Shown piece after piece: positions 42,027 to 52,576 of a DNA stretch of 64,000 nucleotides. Origin of the DNA: Aquarana catesbeiana (taxonomy: Eukaryota > Chordata > Amphibia > Anura > Ranidae). Under the pieces are notes generated by a model. It saw only the letters and a list, made by a program, of their open reading frames with translations. It was not told where the DNA came from and did not search any database. Position numbers and translations under genes: made by a program. Location: the NCBI RefSeq assembly GCF_042186555.1, contig NC_133334.1, forward strand, positions 18,929,018-18,993,017, written 5' to 3'. How positions within the stretch are numbered: the first letter of the stretch is position 1; the number at the start of each line of letters is the position of its first letter.

Positions 42027-42265
42027 TTGTGCGTGCCTCCCAATTTTTTGAGATGGGAACAAGGAATACCAATTAGCAAAAGTATGTAGGCATAGGACAC
42101 ACACCTCTGCCACGCCCCCTTGAAGGAGAATTATACAACAAATGATTAGTTAAACTCACAATTGCTTTTTTTTTTAATCAATACTATTTCTTTATATTGG
42201 CTTTTGAAATTTACAAATGCAGCATTTTAGAATTTAGATGAAAGGTTTAGCACTGGGAAACACTA
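42027..42265 (-). mobile_element. Truncated copy of the hAT MITE at 15741
   Basis: Starts CGTGCCTCCCAATTTTTTGA and runs through AGTATGTAGGCATAGGACAC, GCCACGCCCCCTTGAAGGAG to GCACTGGGAAACAC, the reverse complement of about two thirds of 15741-16079. The rest is replaced by the hammerhead-bearing sequence. Confidence 0.8.
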
Positions 42266-42531
42266 ACCCACCAGTAGTATAGAGCCTTTTTGTGCTTAGC
42301 TGGTAACCCTGAAGAAAAAACAACAGGGTTAGCTTTGGGGTTAACGGCACAATATTTAGTTCCTCCATCCATCCTCCTGAGGAAGCAGGTTATAATTCCT
42401 ATGAAACGCGTCAAGGAGAATCCCCTTTTTCATATTATTTATGAGTAGGGGACTAGTTCCCCGAAATAAACTGATTATGGTTTATGTTATGAAGCTCTTG
42501 TACTCTTAAAGGGGTACGGACTGTGCAGATA
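42266..42531 (+). repeat. Hammerhead-family element, boundaries unclear
   Basis: Contains motif 4 (42372-42417) followed 48 nt later by AATAAA (42465-42470), a layout like the element at 14974. A short hairpin GTAACCCTG ... CAGGGTTA lies upstream. It is cut on the right by the Tc1 insertion. Confidence 0.5.
42372..42417 (+). ncRNA. Hammerhead ribozyme-like motif 4
   Basis: Helix I TCCTC/AAGGA with four of five pairs, core CTGAGGA (42377-42383), a poorly paired helix II region (42384-42402), GAAA (42403-42406), palindromic ACGCGT and cleavage triplet GTC (42410-42412). The core fits the consensus; the decayed helix II suggests it is no longer efficient. Confidence 0.6.
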
Positions 42532-42533
42532 TA

Positions 42534-44142
42534 CAGTATCTCACAAAAGTGAGTACACCCCTCACATTTTTGTAAATATTTTCTTCTATCTTTTCATGTG
42601 ACAACACTGAAGAAATGACACTTTGCTACAATGTAAATGTGTACAGCTTGTATAACAGTCTAAATTTGCTGTCCCCTCAAAATAACTCAACACACAACCA
42701 TTAATGTCTAAACCGCTGGCAACAAAAGCGAGTACACCCCTAAGTGAAAATGTCCAAATTGGACCCCGGGTGTCATGTGACTCATTAGTGTTACAAGGTC
42801 TCAGGTGTGAATGGGGAGCAGGTGTGTTAAATTTGGTGTTATCACTCTCACGCTCTCATACTGGTCACTGGAAGCTCAACATGGCACCTCATGGCAAAGA
42901 CCTCTCTGAGGATCTGAAAAAAAGAATTGTTGCTCTACATAAAGATGGCCTAGGCTATAAGAAGATTGTCAAGGCCCTGATATTGAGCTGCAGCACGGTG
43001 GCCAAGACCATACAGTGGTTTGCCAGTACAGGTTCCCCTCAGAACAGGCCTCGCCATGGTCGACCAAAGAACTTGAGTGCACGTGCTCAGCGTCATATCC
43101 AGAGGTTGTCTTTGGGAAATAGACGTATGAGTGCTGCCAGCATTGCTGCAGAGGTTGAAGGGGTGGGGGGTCAGCCTGTCAGTGCTCAGACCATACGCTG
43201 CACACTGCATCAAATTGGTCTGCATGGCTGTCATCCCAGAAGGAAGCCTCTTCTAAAGATGATGCACAAGAAAGCCCACAAACAGTTTGCTGAAGACAAG
43301 CAGACTAAGGACATGGATTACTGGAACCACGTCCTGTGGTCTGATGAGACCAAGATAAACTTACTTGGTTCAGATGGTGTCAAGTGTGTGTGGCGGCAAC
43401 CAGGTGAGGAGTACAAAGACAAGTGTGTCTTACCTACAGTCAAGCATGGTGGTGGGAGTGTCATGGTCTGCGGCTGCATGAGTGCTGCCGGCACTGGGGA
43501 GCTACAGTTCATTGAGGGAACAATGAATGCCAACATGTACTGTGATATACTGAAGCAGAGCATGATCCCCTCCCTTCGGAGACTGGGCCGCAGGGCAGTA
43601 TTCCAACATGATAACGACCCCAAACACACCTCCAAGATGACCACTCCCTTGCTAAAGAAGTTGAGGGTAAACGTGATGGACTGGCCAAGCATGACTCCAG
43701 ACCTAAACCTTATTGAGCATCCGTGGGGCATCCTCAAACGGAAGGTGGAGGAGCGCAAGGTCTGTAACATCCACCAGCTCCGTGATGCCATCATGGAGGA
43801 GTGGAAGAGGACTCCAGTGGCAACCTGTGGAGCTCTGGTTGAACTCCATGCCCAAGAGGATTAAGGCAGTGCTGGAAAATAATGGTGGCCACACAAAATA
43901 TTGACACTTTGGGCCCAATTTGGACATTTTCACTTAGGGGTGTACTCACTTTTGCTGCCAGCGGTTTAGACATTAATGGCTGTGTGTTGAGTTATTTTGA
44001 GGGGACAGCAAATTTACACTGTTATACAAGCTGTACACTCACTACTTTACATTGTAGCAAAGTGTCATTTCTTCAGTTTCGAATGAAAAGATAGAATAAA
44101 ATATTGAGGGGTGAGGGGTGTACTCACTTTTGTGAGATACTG
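42534..44142 (+). mobile_element. Complete Tc1-like transposon, TA target site
   Basis: Ends CAGTATCTCACAAAAGTGAG and the inverse, CACTTTTGTGAGATACTG, each next to TA. The inverted repeats extend about 220 bp and contain a second GAGTACACCCCT motif on each side (42731-42741 and 43934-43945), the arrangement of IR/DR-type Tc1 elements with two transposase sites per end. 1609 bp in length with a single gene. It interrupts the hammerhead-family element to its left. Confidence 0.93.
42881..43864 (+). CDS. Tc1-family transposase, DD34E, C-terminus frameshifted
   Basis: Cuts and pastes the surrounding transposon at TA sites. I start at the ATG of 42881 (MAPHGKDL); the frame is open upstream to 42704, but those 59 codons lie in the inverted repeat. 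Residues 1-110 form the two helix-turn-helix DNA-binding units, with the GRPK linker motif at 60-63. The catalytic domain has D155 (LWSDETK), D244 (FQHDNDPKHTS) and E279 (PDLNLIEHPW); exactly 34 residues separate the last two, the DD34E signature. A glycine-rich stretch (HGGGSVMVCG) lies at 189-198. After residue 320 an apparent one-base insertion (TT at 43839-43840) changes frame and stops the protein at 327; the family-like ending is readable in another frame to 43904. All catalytic residues are intact. Whether the shortened protein works is unknown. Confidence 0.9.
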   Translation: MAPHGKDLSEDLKKRIVALHKDGLGYKKIVKALILSCSTVAKTIQWFASTGSPQNRPRHGRPKNLSARAQRHIQRLSLGNRRMSAASIAAEVEGVGGQPVSAQTIRCTLHQIGLHGCHPRRKPLLKMMHKKAHKQFAEDKQTKDMDYWNHVLWSDETKINLLGSDGVKCVWRQPGEEYKDKCVLPTVKHGGGSVMVCGCMSAAGTGELQFIEGTMNANMYCDILKQSMIPSLRRLGRRAVFQHDNDPKHTSKMTTPLLKKLRVNVMDWPSMTPDLNLIEHPWGILKRKVEERKVCNIHQLRDAIMEEWKRTPVATCGALVELHAQED

Positions 44143-45410
44143 TACATACACATGTTTTTGTAAGTTTTATTGATCTTTCTATGATCCGTGGTCTATATGT
44201 TTTTAAACAAAATTGTGGATTAAAAAATGTGTGTTTTAAACTTTGTGTGGCGTGACCTTTCTTCGGGGTACCCGAAAGATCCATTATTACTAAAATAGGA
44301 TATGTTACAACTCTCTCTCCACCCTCCTTTTCCTATAAATCCCATAAGATCACGAGGAGCCAGTTGTTTCATCTGGATTTGGGCAGCTGGCCCCCTGATT
44401 ATGGGTGCCAGGTCCACCCTCCTCCAGCCTCCATGTGTGAAAGCCAATGCCTCCTCAGATATGAGACACGCATATCTCAGGGGGCTTCAGAAGCTTGGTC
44501 AAGCCATTCTCACCTAAGTGAGATAAATAAATAAATACCCCCTCCCCTATTCAATTGGGGATTTTTTTTTTATCTTGATCTGATTTGGGTTTGGGCTTCC
44601 CCTTTAAAACACATTTGAAGACTAATTGCCAGAAGGAGTTCATATTCGCACGCATTAGTAGACTAAAAAAGGTTAAAAATCCAGCCGCGTCCAGTGGAAG
44701 GTATCTGGTTTCTACCCACACAAGGCGCTCTTCTTAATTACTGATGTTAAACTTGGCTTACAGCACCTCGGAAATGTATAAATACTTTATAGCCCATGTC
44801 TGAGCGCCGCACCTTTTTTATGAAATCCGAACCTCTTCAAAGACGGACGGGGGAGCGCTTCATTGTACAAAAGTTCTAATTTAGCAATGATGACAAAGAA
44901 AAGTCAGATCCTTCACACAGGCTGTGCATTGACTTGGCCCGAGGCGAGCCGTCTATCTTTACTACCTCTCACTATCAGAGAGTAATTGGCCGGGAACTTT
45001 AACATGGCGGAGTCAAGGAATTCTCATTAGGAGGCATGAAACGTCCTCTGTTCCCTCATATCTGATTTACACAAACGTCTGGGTGCTCGGCATTGTAGAG
45101 TCAGATTTTACACTACATTATCACAACATCATATACCGCTGGAACAATAGGCGACATCTGCATGAAGGTGATAGTAAAGTTTCTATGGGCTGCCTCTACA
45201 AAACAACAGATAAAGACGTTTATTGCCTGCCCTTTTCTCTCTCTCTTTGGGGGTTTTATTGCTGTTTTTTCTGCGGATTGGTTGAAAGCAGAACTCCAGC
45301 CAAAAACTAACAAGACTCAAATGAATAGTCTAGCAAAAAGATACAATAACAAAACAAGCTTTTGCTGCAATATTTGCATTTGATCCCAATATTTTCCCTG
45401 CAGTACTTCT
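44143..45410. other. No recognised feature
   Basis: Low-copy looking sequence; 44570-45100 has no repeat character at all. No coding motif found. Confidence 0.45.
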
Positions 45411-46560
45411 TTCAACCACTAGATGTCCTCAGTCTGATGGCCAGTATCATTAAACCCACCTCTTCTGAGGTCAGTAGGTCCTGGACCAGTCGCCAGCCTG
45501 GGACTGGACAGTGAATGGAGCAGCAGCACAGTGATAAGATCATCTCTCTGACACTCTGCTCTTGTTTTTTTTTGCCATTTTTGACACTTTTTTTTGTAAA
45601 ATGGTAGGGGTACAATGTATCCCGTTACCAATTCACAAAATGGGGGGCCGGGATCTGGGGGTCCCCTTGTTAAAAGGGGCTTCCAGATTCCGATAAGCCC
45701 CCCCGCCCCCAGACCCTCATAATCACAGACCCCAAAGCACCCTCCCTATGTTGAGGGCATGTGGCCTGGTATGGTTCAGGAGGGGGGGTGCTCTCTCGTC
45801 CCCCCCTCTTTTCCTGCGGCCTGGCAATTTGCTTGCTCGGATAAGGGTCTGGTATGGATTTTGGGGGGGACCTGTACGCCATTTTTTTTTAATTTGATGC
45901 AGGATTCCCCTTAATTTCCATACCAGACCTGAAGGACCTGGTATGGATTTTGGGGGGACCCCCACGCAATTTTTTTTTTATTTTTGGTTTTGAACTCCCC
46001 TTAATATTCATACCAGACCCAAAGGGCCTGGGGGGGGGGGACCCATGCCCTTTTTTTCAGTTTTATCTATATTGCCGAGACCCGACAATTCATTACAGCC
46101 GCGATCAGTTTTAAATGACAATTTTTCCTTTAGAAATGTCATTTTGCTGTGGTATTGTTCTAAACATGGGAAAAATAAATGCGCCACTTTACAGGCATAC
46201 TATAGACACCCCCCCAGGCATGATATTTCAAGGAATGTTTAATTTTTATTGTTTTACTTTAAGAATTAAAAAAATCACTGCTCTGGAATAAAAAGCCATT
46301 TAAAAAAAAAAAATAGCATTGATACATGTCCCCTGAGGCAGGACCCGGGTCCCCAAACACTTTTCATGACAATAACTTGCATATAAGCCTTTACAATGAG
46401 TATTTTTGATTTTTCAGGTTAGTGTCCCATAGACTTTAACAGTGTTCCGGCGGCTTTGGAATTTGACCCGAATACCGCATATTGTTCGGTGTTCGCAGAA
46501 CATCCGAACAACCAAAGTTTGGCCTGAACTTATGCTCAGGCAGAACCGTTCGCCCATCCC
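45411..46560 (+). repeat. Ranid-type dispersed repeat (family of 35100)
   Basis: From about 45565 it follows the order at 35140: GGTAGGGGTACAATGTATCC, GGGATCTGGGGG, TTCCAGATTCCGATAAGCCC, GTGGCCTGGTATGG, GGATAAGGGTCTGGTATGGA, then CATACCAGACC repeated. The tail (46440-46560, GTTCGGTGTTCGCAGAACAT) belongs to another widespread frog repeat as far as I remember. Confidence 0.65.
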
Positions 46561-46564
46561 TAAT

Positions 46565-46745
46565 TCCTATCAGTAACACCAACAAAGGGCCATGATTCTT
46601 CCCACCCAATGACACCAACGAAGTGGCACAATTCCTCCCAGTAACACCAGTGAAGGGCCATGATTCTTCCCACCCAATGACATCAATGATGGGGCACAAT
46701 TCCTCTCGCTGACACCAAAGATGGGGCATTTGCTTATTCCCACTG
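46565..46745. repeat. Short tandem repeat with about 34-bp units
   Basis: Units around CAGTAACACCAACAAAGGGC and CCACCCAATGACACCAACG, about five copies. Confidence 0.75.
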
Positions 46746-47329
46746 ATGCCGGAACATTGTCTACTTCCAATGACCACAGTCCGGCCCTCCCCCCCCAAAG
46801 TCTGAAGCACAGAAAACTGGCCCTTTATTCAGAAAGTTTGGAGACCCCCTGTCCTAGATCATAGAGGTGGGGAGAGACGATCTGGTCTGTGTTCATCTCT
46901 ATGGCCAGCCTCGTGAAGCGTCGGATCATTTCCTGAGTTCGCCGGTAAAAGCGATAGGCCAGAGAAACACAAGTGAGTGGAGCGGGGGGGTCGACCCCTC
47001 TCACTGCTTCTCAAAGCGATCCAGCAGCTAATTAGCCACTCTGGCTACTTTCATGATACAGAGAATCGCCGGCTGAAAAAAATATATACAGTATATACCG
47101 GGGTTATGGCTGATGGCTTCAAGCATAACTCTGGCAAACCACTTGCAAGCCACGATGTATACTCTATATACATATTATAGTCGGCAAGTTAAATACCCGA
47201 AACATACATTTACACACATAGCTGATTGAATTAGATGAGTGACTCCTCCAACCTCCCTTCCTTTTCTGCCGGCTCTTTCAGATAGGGCCAAATGAAGTTT
47301 CAGTTACAGAGAGAGAGTCTGAAAGCATG
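46746..47329. other. No recognised feature
   Basis: Nothing identified. Confidence 0.4.
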
Positions 47330-49990
47330 CAGCTTTTGTTCTTTAGCCCATCACATTCCAGGTGCGTCAAAGCAAAAAGGTGTGCATAATTTTAGTTATT
47401 TTTCTTCTAAAGCAGCCACAGCGTGAGTAGAAAAACCTGTCCCTGCTAGCACGAAAGTATCCTGGTGGAAGCAGTGGTATCTCTGCAAATCACACTCTGT
47501 TGAGCCCGAGCTAAAACTCTCTAGTCAGCAGGAAGCATGATTGGAGAGGTCTAGCTGCGACTCAACAGGGGGTATGGTAGGCCTCTGTAGAGAAACAACT
47601 GTTTCCACATAAAGAGCATAAAGAGCAAGGGTCCTCAACTACAGCATGCCGGCAGGGGCTTTTCTACTCAGGCTGTGGCTGCTTTGCTTTTTAAAGAAAA
47701 TGAGCTATAAGACCCAGCACGCCTTATGTCAATTGTAGTTACTGAATTTAAACTGAAAATGCATTTGGGATTTATTAAACTGAAGCCTGTCAGTCACTGA
47801 ATAGCATTATCTGAGTAGAAAAAAAACAGTCCCCTGCCAGCATGCTGCAGAGAAGAATCCTGCTTGTGTGGAAGCAGTGGTCTCTCTGTAGAACACCCCA
47901 TATTGAGTCAGAACTAGGGCTTTCCAATCAACAGGGAGCATGATTGGAGGGCTCCAACTGACTCAGCAGGGTGTATGTCAGACCTCTGCAGAGACAACTT
48001 CTCCAACATAGAGATTGAGGATCTTCCTCTATAGCATGCTGGCAGCAGACAAGCCTTTCTACTCAGGCTGTGGCTGCTTTCTCAAGCAAATGAACTGTAA
48101 GATTTTGCACAACTTATGTGGAAGATTTTAAATCAGAAAATGGAAATTTTATACACTGAAGGCAGTGAGTCACTGAACAGCACTTATATGAGTAGAAACA
48201 CATTCCCCTGCCAACATGTTGCAGAGAAGAAGCAGTGGTCTCTCTCTGCAGAACACTCCCTGTTGAGTCAGAGCTAGAGCTCTCCAATCAGCAGGGAACA
48301 TGACTGGAGAGCTCTAGCCCTGACTCAGCAGGGGGTACGCCAGACCTCTGCAGAAAGACCAATGCTCCCACATGAGTGAGGGTCCTTCTCTATAGCATGC
48401 TGGCAGCGGACAGGCTTTTCTACTCAGGCTGTGGCTGCTTTCTAAGGAAAATGAAGTGTAAGACTTTGCGCACCTTATGTGGAATGTATTAAATCTGAAA
48501 ATGCATTTGGAATTTTATACACAGAAGGCTGTAAGTCACTGAACAGCACTTATTTGAGTAGAAAAACATTCCCCTGCCAGCATGTTGCAGAGAAGAAGCA
48601 GTGGTCTCTCCGCAGAACATCCCCTGTTGAGTCAAAGCTAGAGCTCTCCAATCAGCAGGGGGTATTAACTGTAACCAAAAACCTTATAAATTTCAGGCGC
48701 TGCTCCAAGCAAACATCCCATGATACTCCAGTGATTCCCATTAAGTGCAGGTGCATCATGAGAGTCTGCCCGGCTCTGTGTACACATATAGAAGGGATGA
48801 TGGAACACTGAACTCCGAAGGAACAGCCCAAGTGTAAAGAAAAGTGAAAACAGCTTCAGCCCGACTCCTCCCAGATCACATACCAACGCATTTCTTCCTA
48901 AGCCCTGTGGCTATGGCAAAATATGTCAGATCTGGGAGGAGCCAGGCTGAAGCCGCTTTCACACTCCCTTACACCTTTGCTGTTCAATTGGAGTGAGTTC
49001 CATCCTCCCTTCTTCTGTAAGTCCTCTGCAGAATGTCCCCTGCTTCCACATAAAGAGCAAGGGTCCTCCTCTATACCATGCCAGCAGAGCACAAGCATCT
49101 CTACTCAGGCTGTGGCTACTTTTTGAAGTACATGAACTGAAAGACTTGCACCTCTTGAATTTAAACTGAAAATGCATTTGGGATTTATTAAACTGATGGC
49201 TGTAAATCACTGAACAGGAATTATCTGAGTAGAAAAAAACGTCCCCTGCCAGCATGCTACAGAGAAGAATTCTGCTTGTGCGGAAGCAGTGGCCTCTATG
49301 CAGAACACCCCCATGTTCAGTTAGAGCTAGGGGTTAACAATTAGCAGGGGGCATGATTGGAGGGCTCCAACTGTGACTCAGCAGGGGGTAGGTCGGACCT
49401 CTGCCGAGACCACTGCTCCCACATAGAGAGTGAGAGTGAGGGTCTTTTCTAAAGCAAATGAACTGTAAGACTTAACATGGCTTATGTGGAAGATTTGAAA
49501 TCTGAAAATTTAAGTCATTGAACAGCACTTATATGAGTAGAAAAAACAGTCCCTTGCCAGCATGTTGCAAAGAAGAAGCAGTGTTCTCTCTGCAGAACAC
49601 CCCCTGTTGAGTCAGATCTAGAGCTCTCCAGTCAGAAGGGTGCTGATTGGAGGGCTCCAACTGTGGCTCAACCCATATCATTCCCCTACGCGTTTCGTCC
49701 TAAGCCCTGTGTAGTCCTGAAGGAGTCAGGCTGAAGCCACTTTCACTCTTCCTCGCACCCAGGCTGTCCTTTTCAGAGTGCGGCATTCCATCCTCCCTTC
49801 TTCTATGTCGGTCCTCTGCTGAGAGTTCCCTGCTTCCATATAAAGAGCAAGGGTCCTCCTCTCTACATGCTGGTAGAGGACAAGCTTTTCTTCTCAGGCT
49901 GTGGCTGCTTTTTAAAGTGAACAAACTGAAAGATTGCACCTCTTATGTGGAATGAATTTATTGAATTGAAACCAGGATCCAATAAACTGA
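47330..49990. repeat. Long tandem array, about 370-bp palindromic units
   Basis: GAGTAGAAA ... CCCCTGCCAGCATG recurs at 47426, 47813, 48190, 48556, 49229 and 49534, and CTACTCAGGCTGTGGCTGCT at about 47665, 48060, 48420, 49104 and 49893. Each unit is itself nearly palindromic: GTTGAGTCAGAGCTAGAGCT faces AGAGCTCTAGC ... GACTCAGCAGG. A divergent segment at 48800-49010 is a foldback with an ACGCATTTC block of the hammerhead family; a similar block (ACGCGTTTCGTCC) is at 49690. Confidence 0.85.
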
Positions 49991-50624
49991 AGACTGCGTA
50001 AGTCACGGAGCAGCACTTATCTGGAAGCGGAGAATAGCTTGTTCCTGGAGAACGCTCTCTTTGTGAATATATTGCCCACTACAAAAAAAGTCCCCAAAAA
50101 ATAAAAAGGTAATAAAACATTCAAAGAGGTCTTTTATAAAACGTAGTCAATGCACAGCCCGGGACAAGTCTTACATAGGGTCTGAATGATGCAAATGGTC
50201 TTTTAGCGGCGGATTTCCATCTTATTTTACGGCATTACAATCCATAAAGAAGGCCTACATTTCAATTCCACACTTGTGGAACGAAGCCGAGAGCCAAACG
50301 CATTTCCATCAATCTCTTGGCTCACAGCAGAGCCGCAGACGGGGGATAAATTGACCGGCCGTGCCCTAAGAACACTTTGTGGAAGTTGGCCTGAAGAATA
50401 GGTAGCAGGAAAGGACAACTCTTGAAACAAAAATCCATCATCTGGGGGAAGTGCGTTCCGGCGTTTGGAGAAGTGCGGTGAGTGGATTGTGCCGTGTGCG
50501 GGAGGCTCGCCGCTGACAGATTCCAGCCGGTTAAATCCTCTTCTAGCTTCTCTCCAATACATTACCTTGGCATTTGTTTAGGGAATGAGTTCAGGCTGTA
50601 CTACAATCATCCATCTTTATTCCT
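49991..50624. other. No recognised feature
   Basis: No repeat or coding motif seen. Confidence 0.45.
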
Positions 50625-50627
50625 TAA

Positions 50628-50820
50628 AGCAGAGCTCCGGCCTCCCCTTCAGTGTTGCACGGTTGTACCGTCTCCTTTCCTGGACTGAATTGGCTTCCTC
50701 TGATTTCACTGCACACTGTGAGCTTCTCACCATGTTCATTAGTAGATGCAGAGAGGCAGATAGAGCTCACCTCATTTTCTGGCTGGAGGGCATCCAGCAT
50801 AACCTAGCCCAGGGCTTGGC
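50628..50820 (+). repeat. Dispersed repeat, opposite orientation to 16088
   Basis: AAAGCAGAGCTCCGGCCTCC, TCCTGGACTGAATTGGCTTC and TTTCACTGCACACTGTGAGC correspond to the reverse complement of 16088-16392. Confidence 0.7.
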
Positions 50821-50839
50821 AAATTTGCTTTGAATCTAG

Positions 50840-51890
50840 GAGCCAGTTTGTGCACCGCAATATGTAATGTGTGTATCACAATCAACATTTTCTTGTGTGG
50901 GCGCCCCAACACTTGTGTTTACTTTTGTACATGCGTATATGTGGGGGTGGGGTTTTTTGTTTTTTTATAAAAATATTAACCATGTCATACTTACCTGCAC
51001 TGTGCAGTGGATTTGCACAGAGCAGCCCTGATCCTGCTCTTTTCGGGTCCCTCTTAGGCACTCCTGGCCCCTCCCTCCTGTTGAGTGCCCCCCACAGCAA
51101 GCAGCTTGCTATGGGGGCACCCGAACAGAGCTGCAACTCCATGCGTCCATTCAGACACTGAGCTGCAGTTTGGCCCCGCCCCCTTTCTCTCCTGATTGGC
51201 TTTCTGACTTTGATTGACAGCGGCGGGAGCACATGGCGCACCTGCTGTGTCTCAGCCAATCAGGACATCGCTGGAGAGAGATGGGGCTCCGGTAAGAATT
51301 AGGGGGGGCCGAGAGGGGCTGCTGCACACAGAAGGCTTTTTATCTTAAAGCGGAGATCCGCCAATTTTTTTTTTTTTGTTAAAGTCAGCAGCTACAAATA
51401 CTGCAGCTGCTGACTTTTAAAATATGGACACTTACCTGTCCAGGGCGCCCGCGAAGTCGGCACCCGAAGATGATCTATCCCTCGGCTGTCGGGTGCTGCC
51501 GCCGCCATCTTCGGTAAAGGGAATCAGGAAGCAAAGCCTTGCGGCTTCACTTCCTGGTTCCCTACTGCGCATGCACGACTCCCGCTGCGCATTTCCACTG
51601 GTTCCTGCTGGCTTCTGGGACCTGTGTGTCTCCCAGAAGACAGCGGGGGGGGGCAGAGAAGGCGCCGGAAGTGGAGTAGATACCCGCGGTGGCTCGGGTA
51701 TCTATGCCCGGAAGTGGGAGCAAAAAACCTGTATTAGACAGGTATCTGCTCCCCCGTCCCCCCCTGAAAAGTGCCAAATGTGACACCGGAGGGGGGGAGG
51801 AACCGAAAAAGCAGAAGTTCCATTTTTGGGTGGAACTCCGCTTTAATGCATAGAATGCACCTTCTGCCTTTACAACCCCTTTAAGCTTTG
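50840..51890 (+). repeat. Dispersed GC-rich repeat with a nested MITE
   Basis: The outer repeat contains the palindromic pairs CAGCAAGCAGCTTGCT and TGATTGGC ... GCCAATCA. Its sequence up to CTTTTTATC and after ATGCATAGAATGCACC joins when the inner element (51348-51842) is removed. Confidence 0.6.
51348..51842. mobile_element. Harbinger-type MITE, TSD TTA
   Basis: AAGCGGAGATCCGCC at the left and GGTGGAACTCCGCT at the right are inverted, with TTA on both sides (51345-51347, 51843-51845). Internal palindromes: AGTCAGCAGCT ... AGCTGCTGACT. 495 bp, non-coding. Confidence 0.85.
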
Positions 51891-52576
51891 CCCCACCCTC
51901 CCGGTGCAAACTGACAGCAATTTACTCAAATATGCAGCCTTTCTGCACCAAGGACCAACCGCAGAGGGGCCGCATATTTGCGTGTGGCCGGCGCCAAGGG
52001 GTTAAAAATTAAAAAGAACATTCAAAATCACTTTAAAGAATGAGAGAGCCTGGCAACCACCGTGGGTGGCGGTAGGAAGGACAGCTGGCCTTCTCAGTCC
52101 TGTAAAAGTGATTGGGCCAGATCACTGTTCATGAACAGTCAGCTGTAAAAAATGGCATTAGGACCATGGCTGACCACTTGGTGGCAGGTCGTATATACAC
52201 ACAGACAGCAGTCAGCAAGTGGTTAAAGTCCCGCATTTTTGCTACACTTTTTTGTTGCAAATGGTGAATCCAAAAATCAAAAAGTGACCCCAGATAGAAA
52301 GTCCTTCACTTTACATATATATGGCGGTATCAATCAGTCCAGGTGAAGTTCCGAAGCACAAGGTCCCCTATCGTTAATGAATGGCAAGTATACATTCTGC
52401 GCTTTGACAGGGACATTTCAGTCTGGGTGACAAACTGCCGCGTCAGACCTGTCCGTTCAATACGACGCCAGCCTCGTTTTCCCCGGTCCGGCCGCTCTCA
52501 GACCAGACATAAAAGATCAGCCTGTAAACTACATAAATCTGTCAGACTTCAGGAAATAAGATGGAAAGACCCGAAG
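51891..52576 (-). repeat. Probable ranid-type repeat fragment, then unassigned DNA
   Basis: GGGGTTAAAAATT and CAGTCAGCAAGTGGTTAAAG (52205-52226) look like reverse-orientation ends of the AACCACTT families. From 52240 to 52576 nothing is recognised; the 80-codon open frame there has no motif. Confidence 0.4.
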
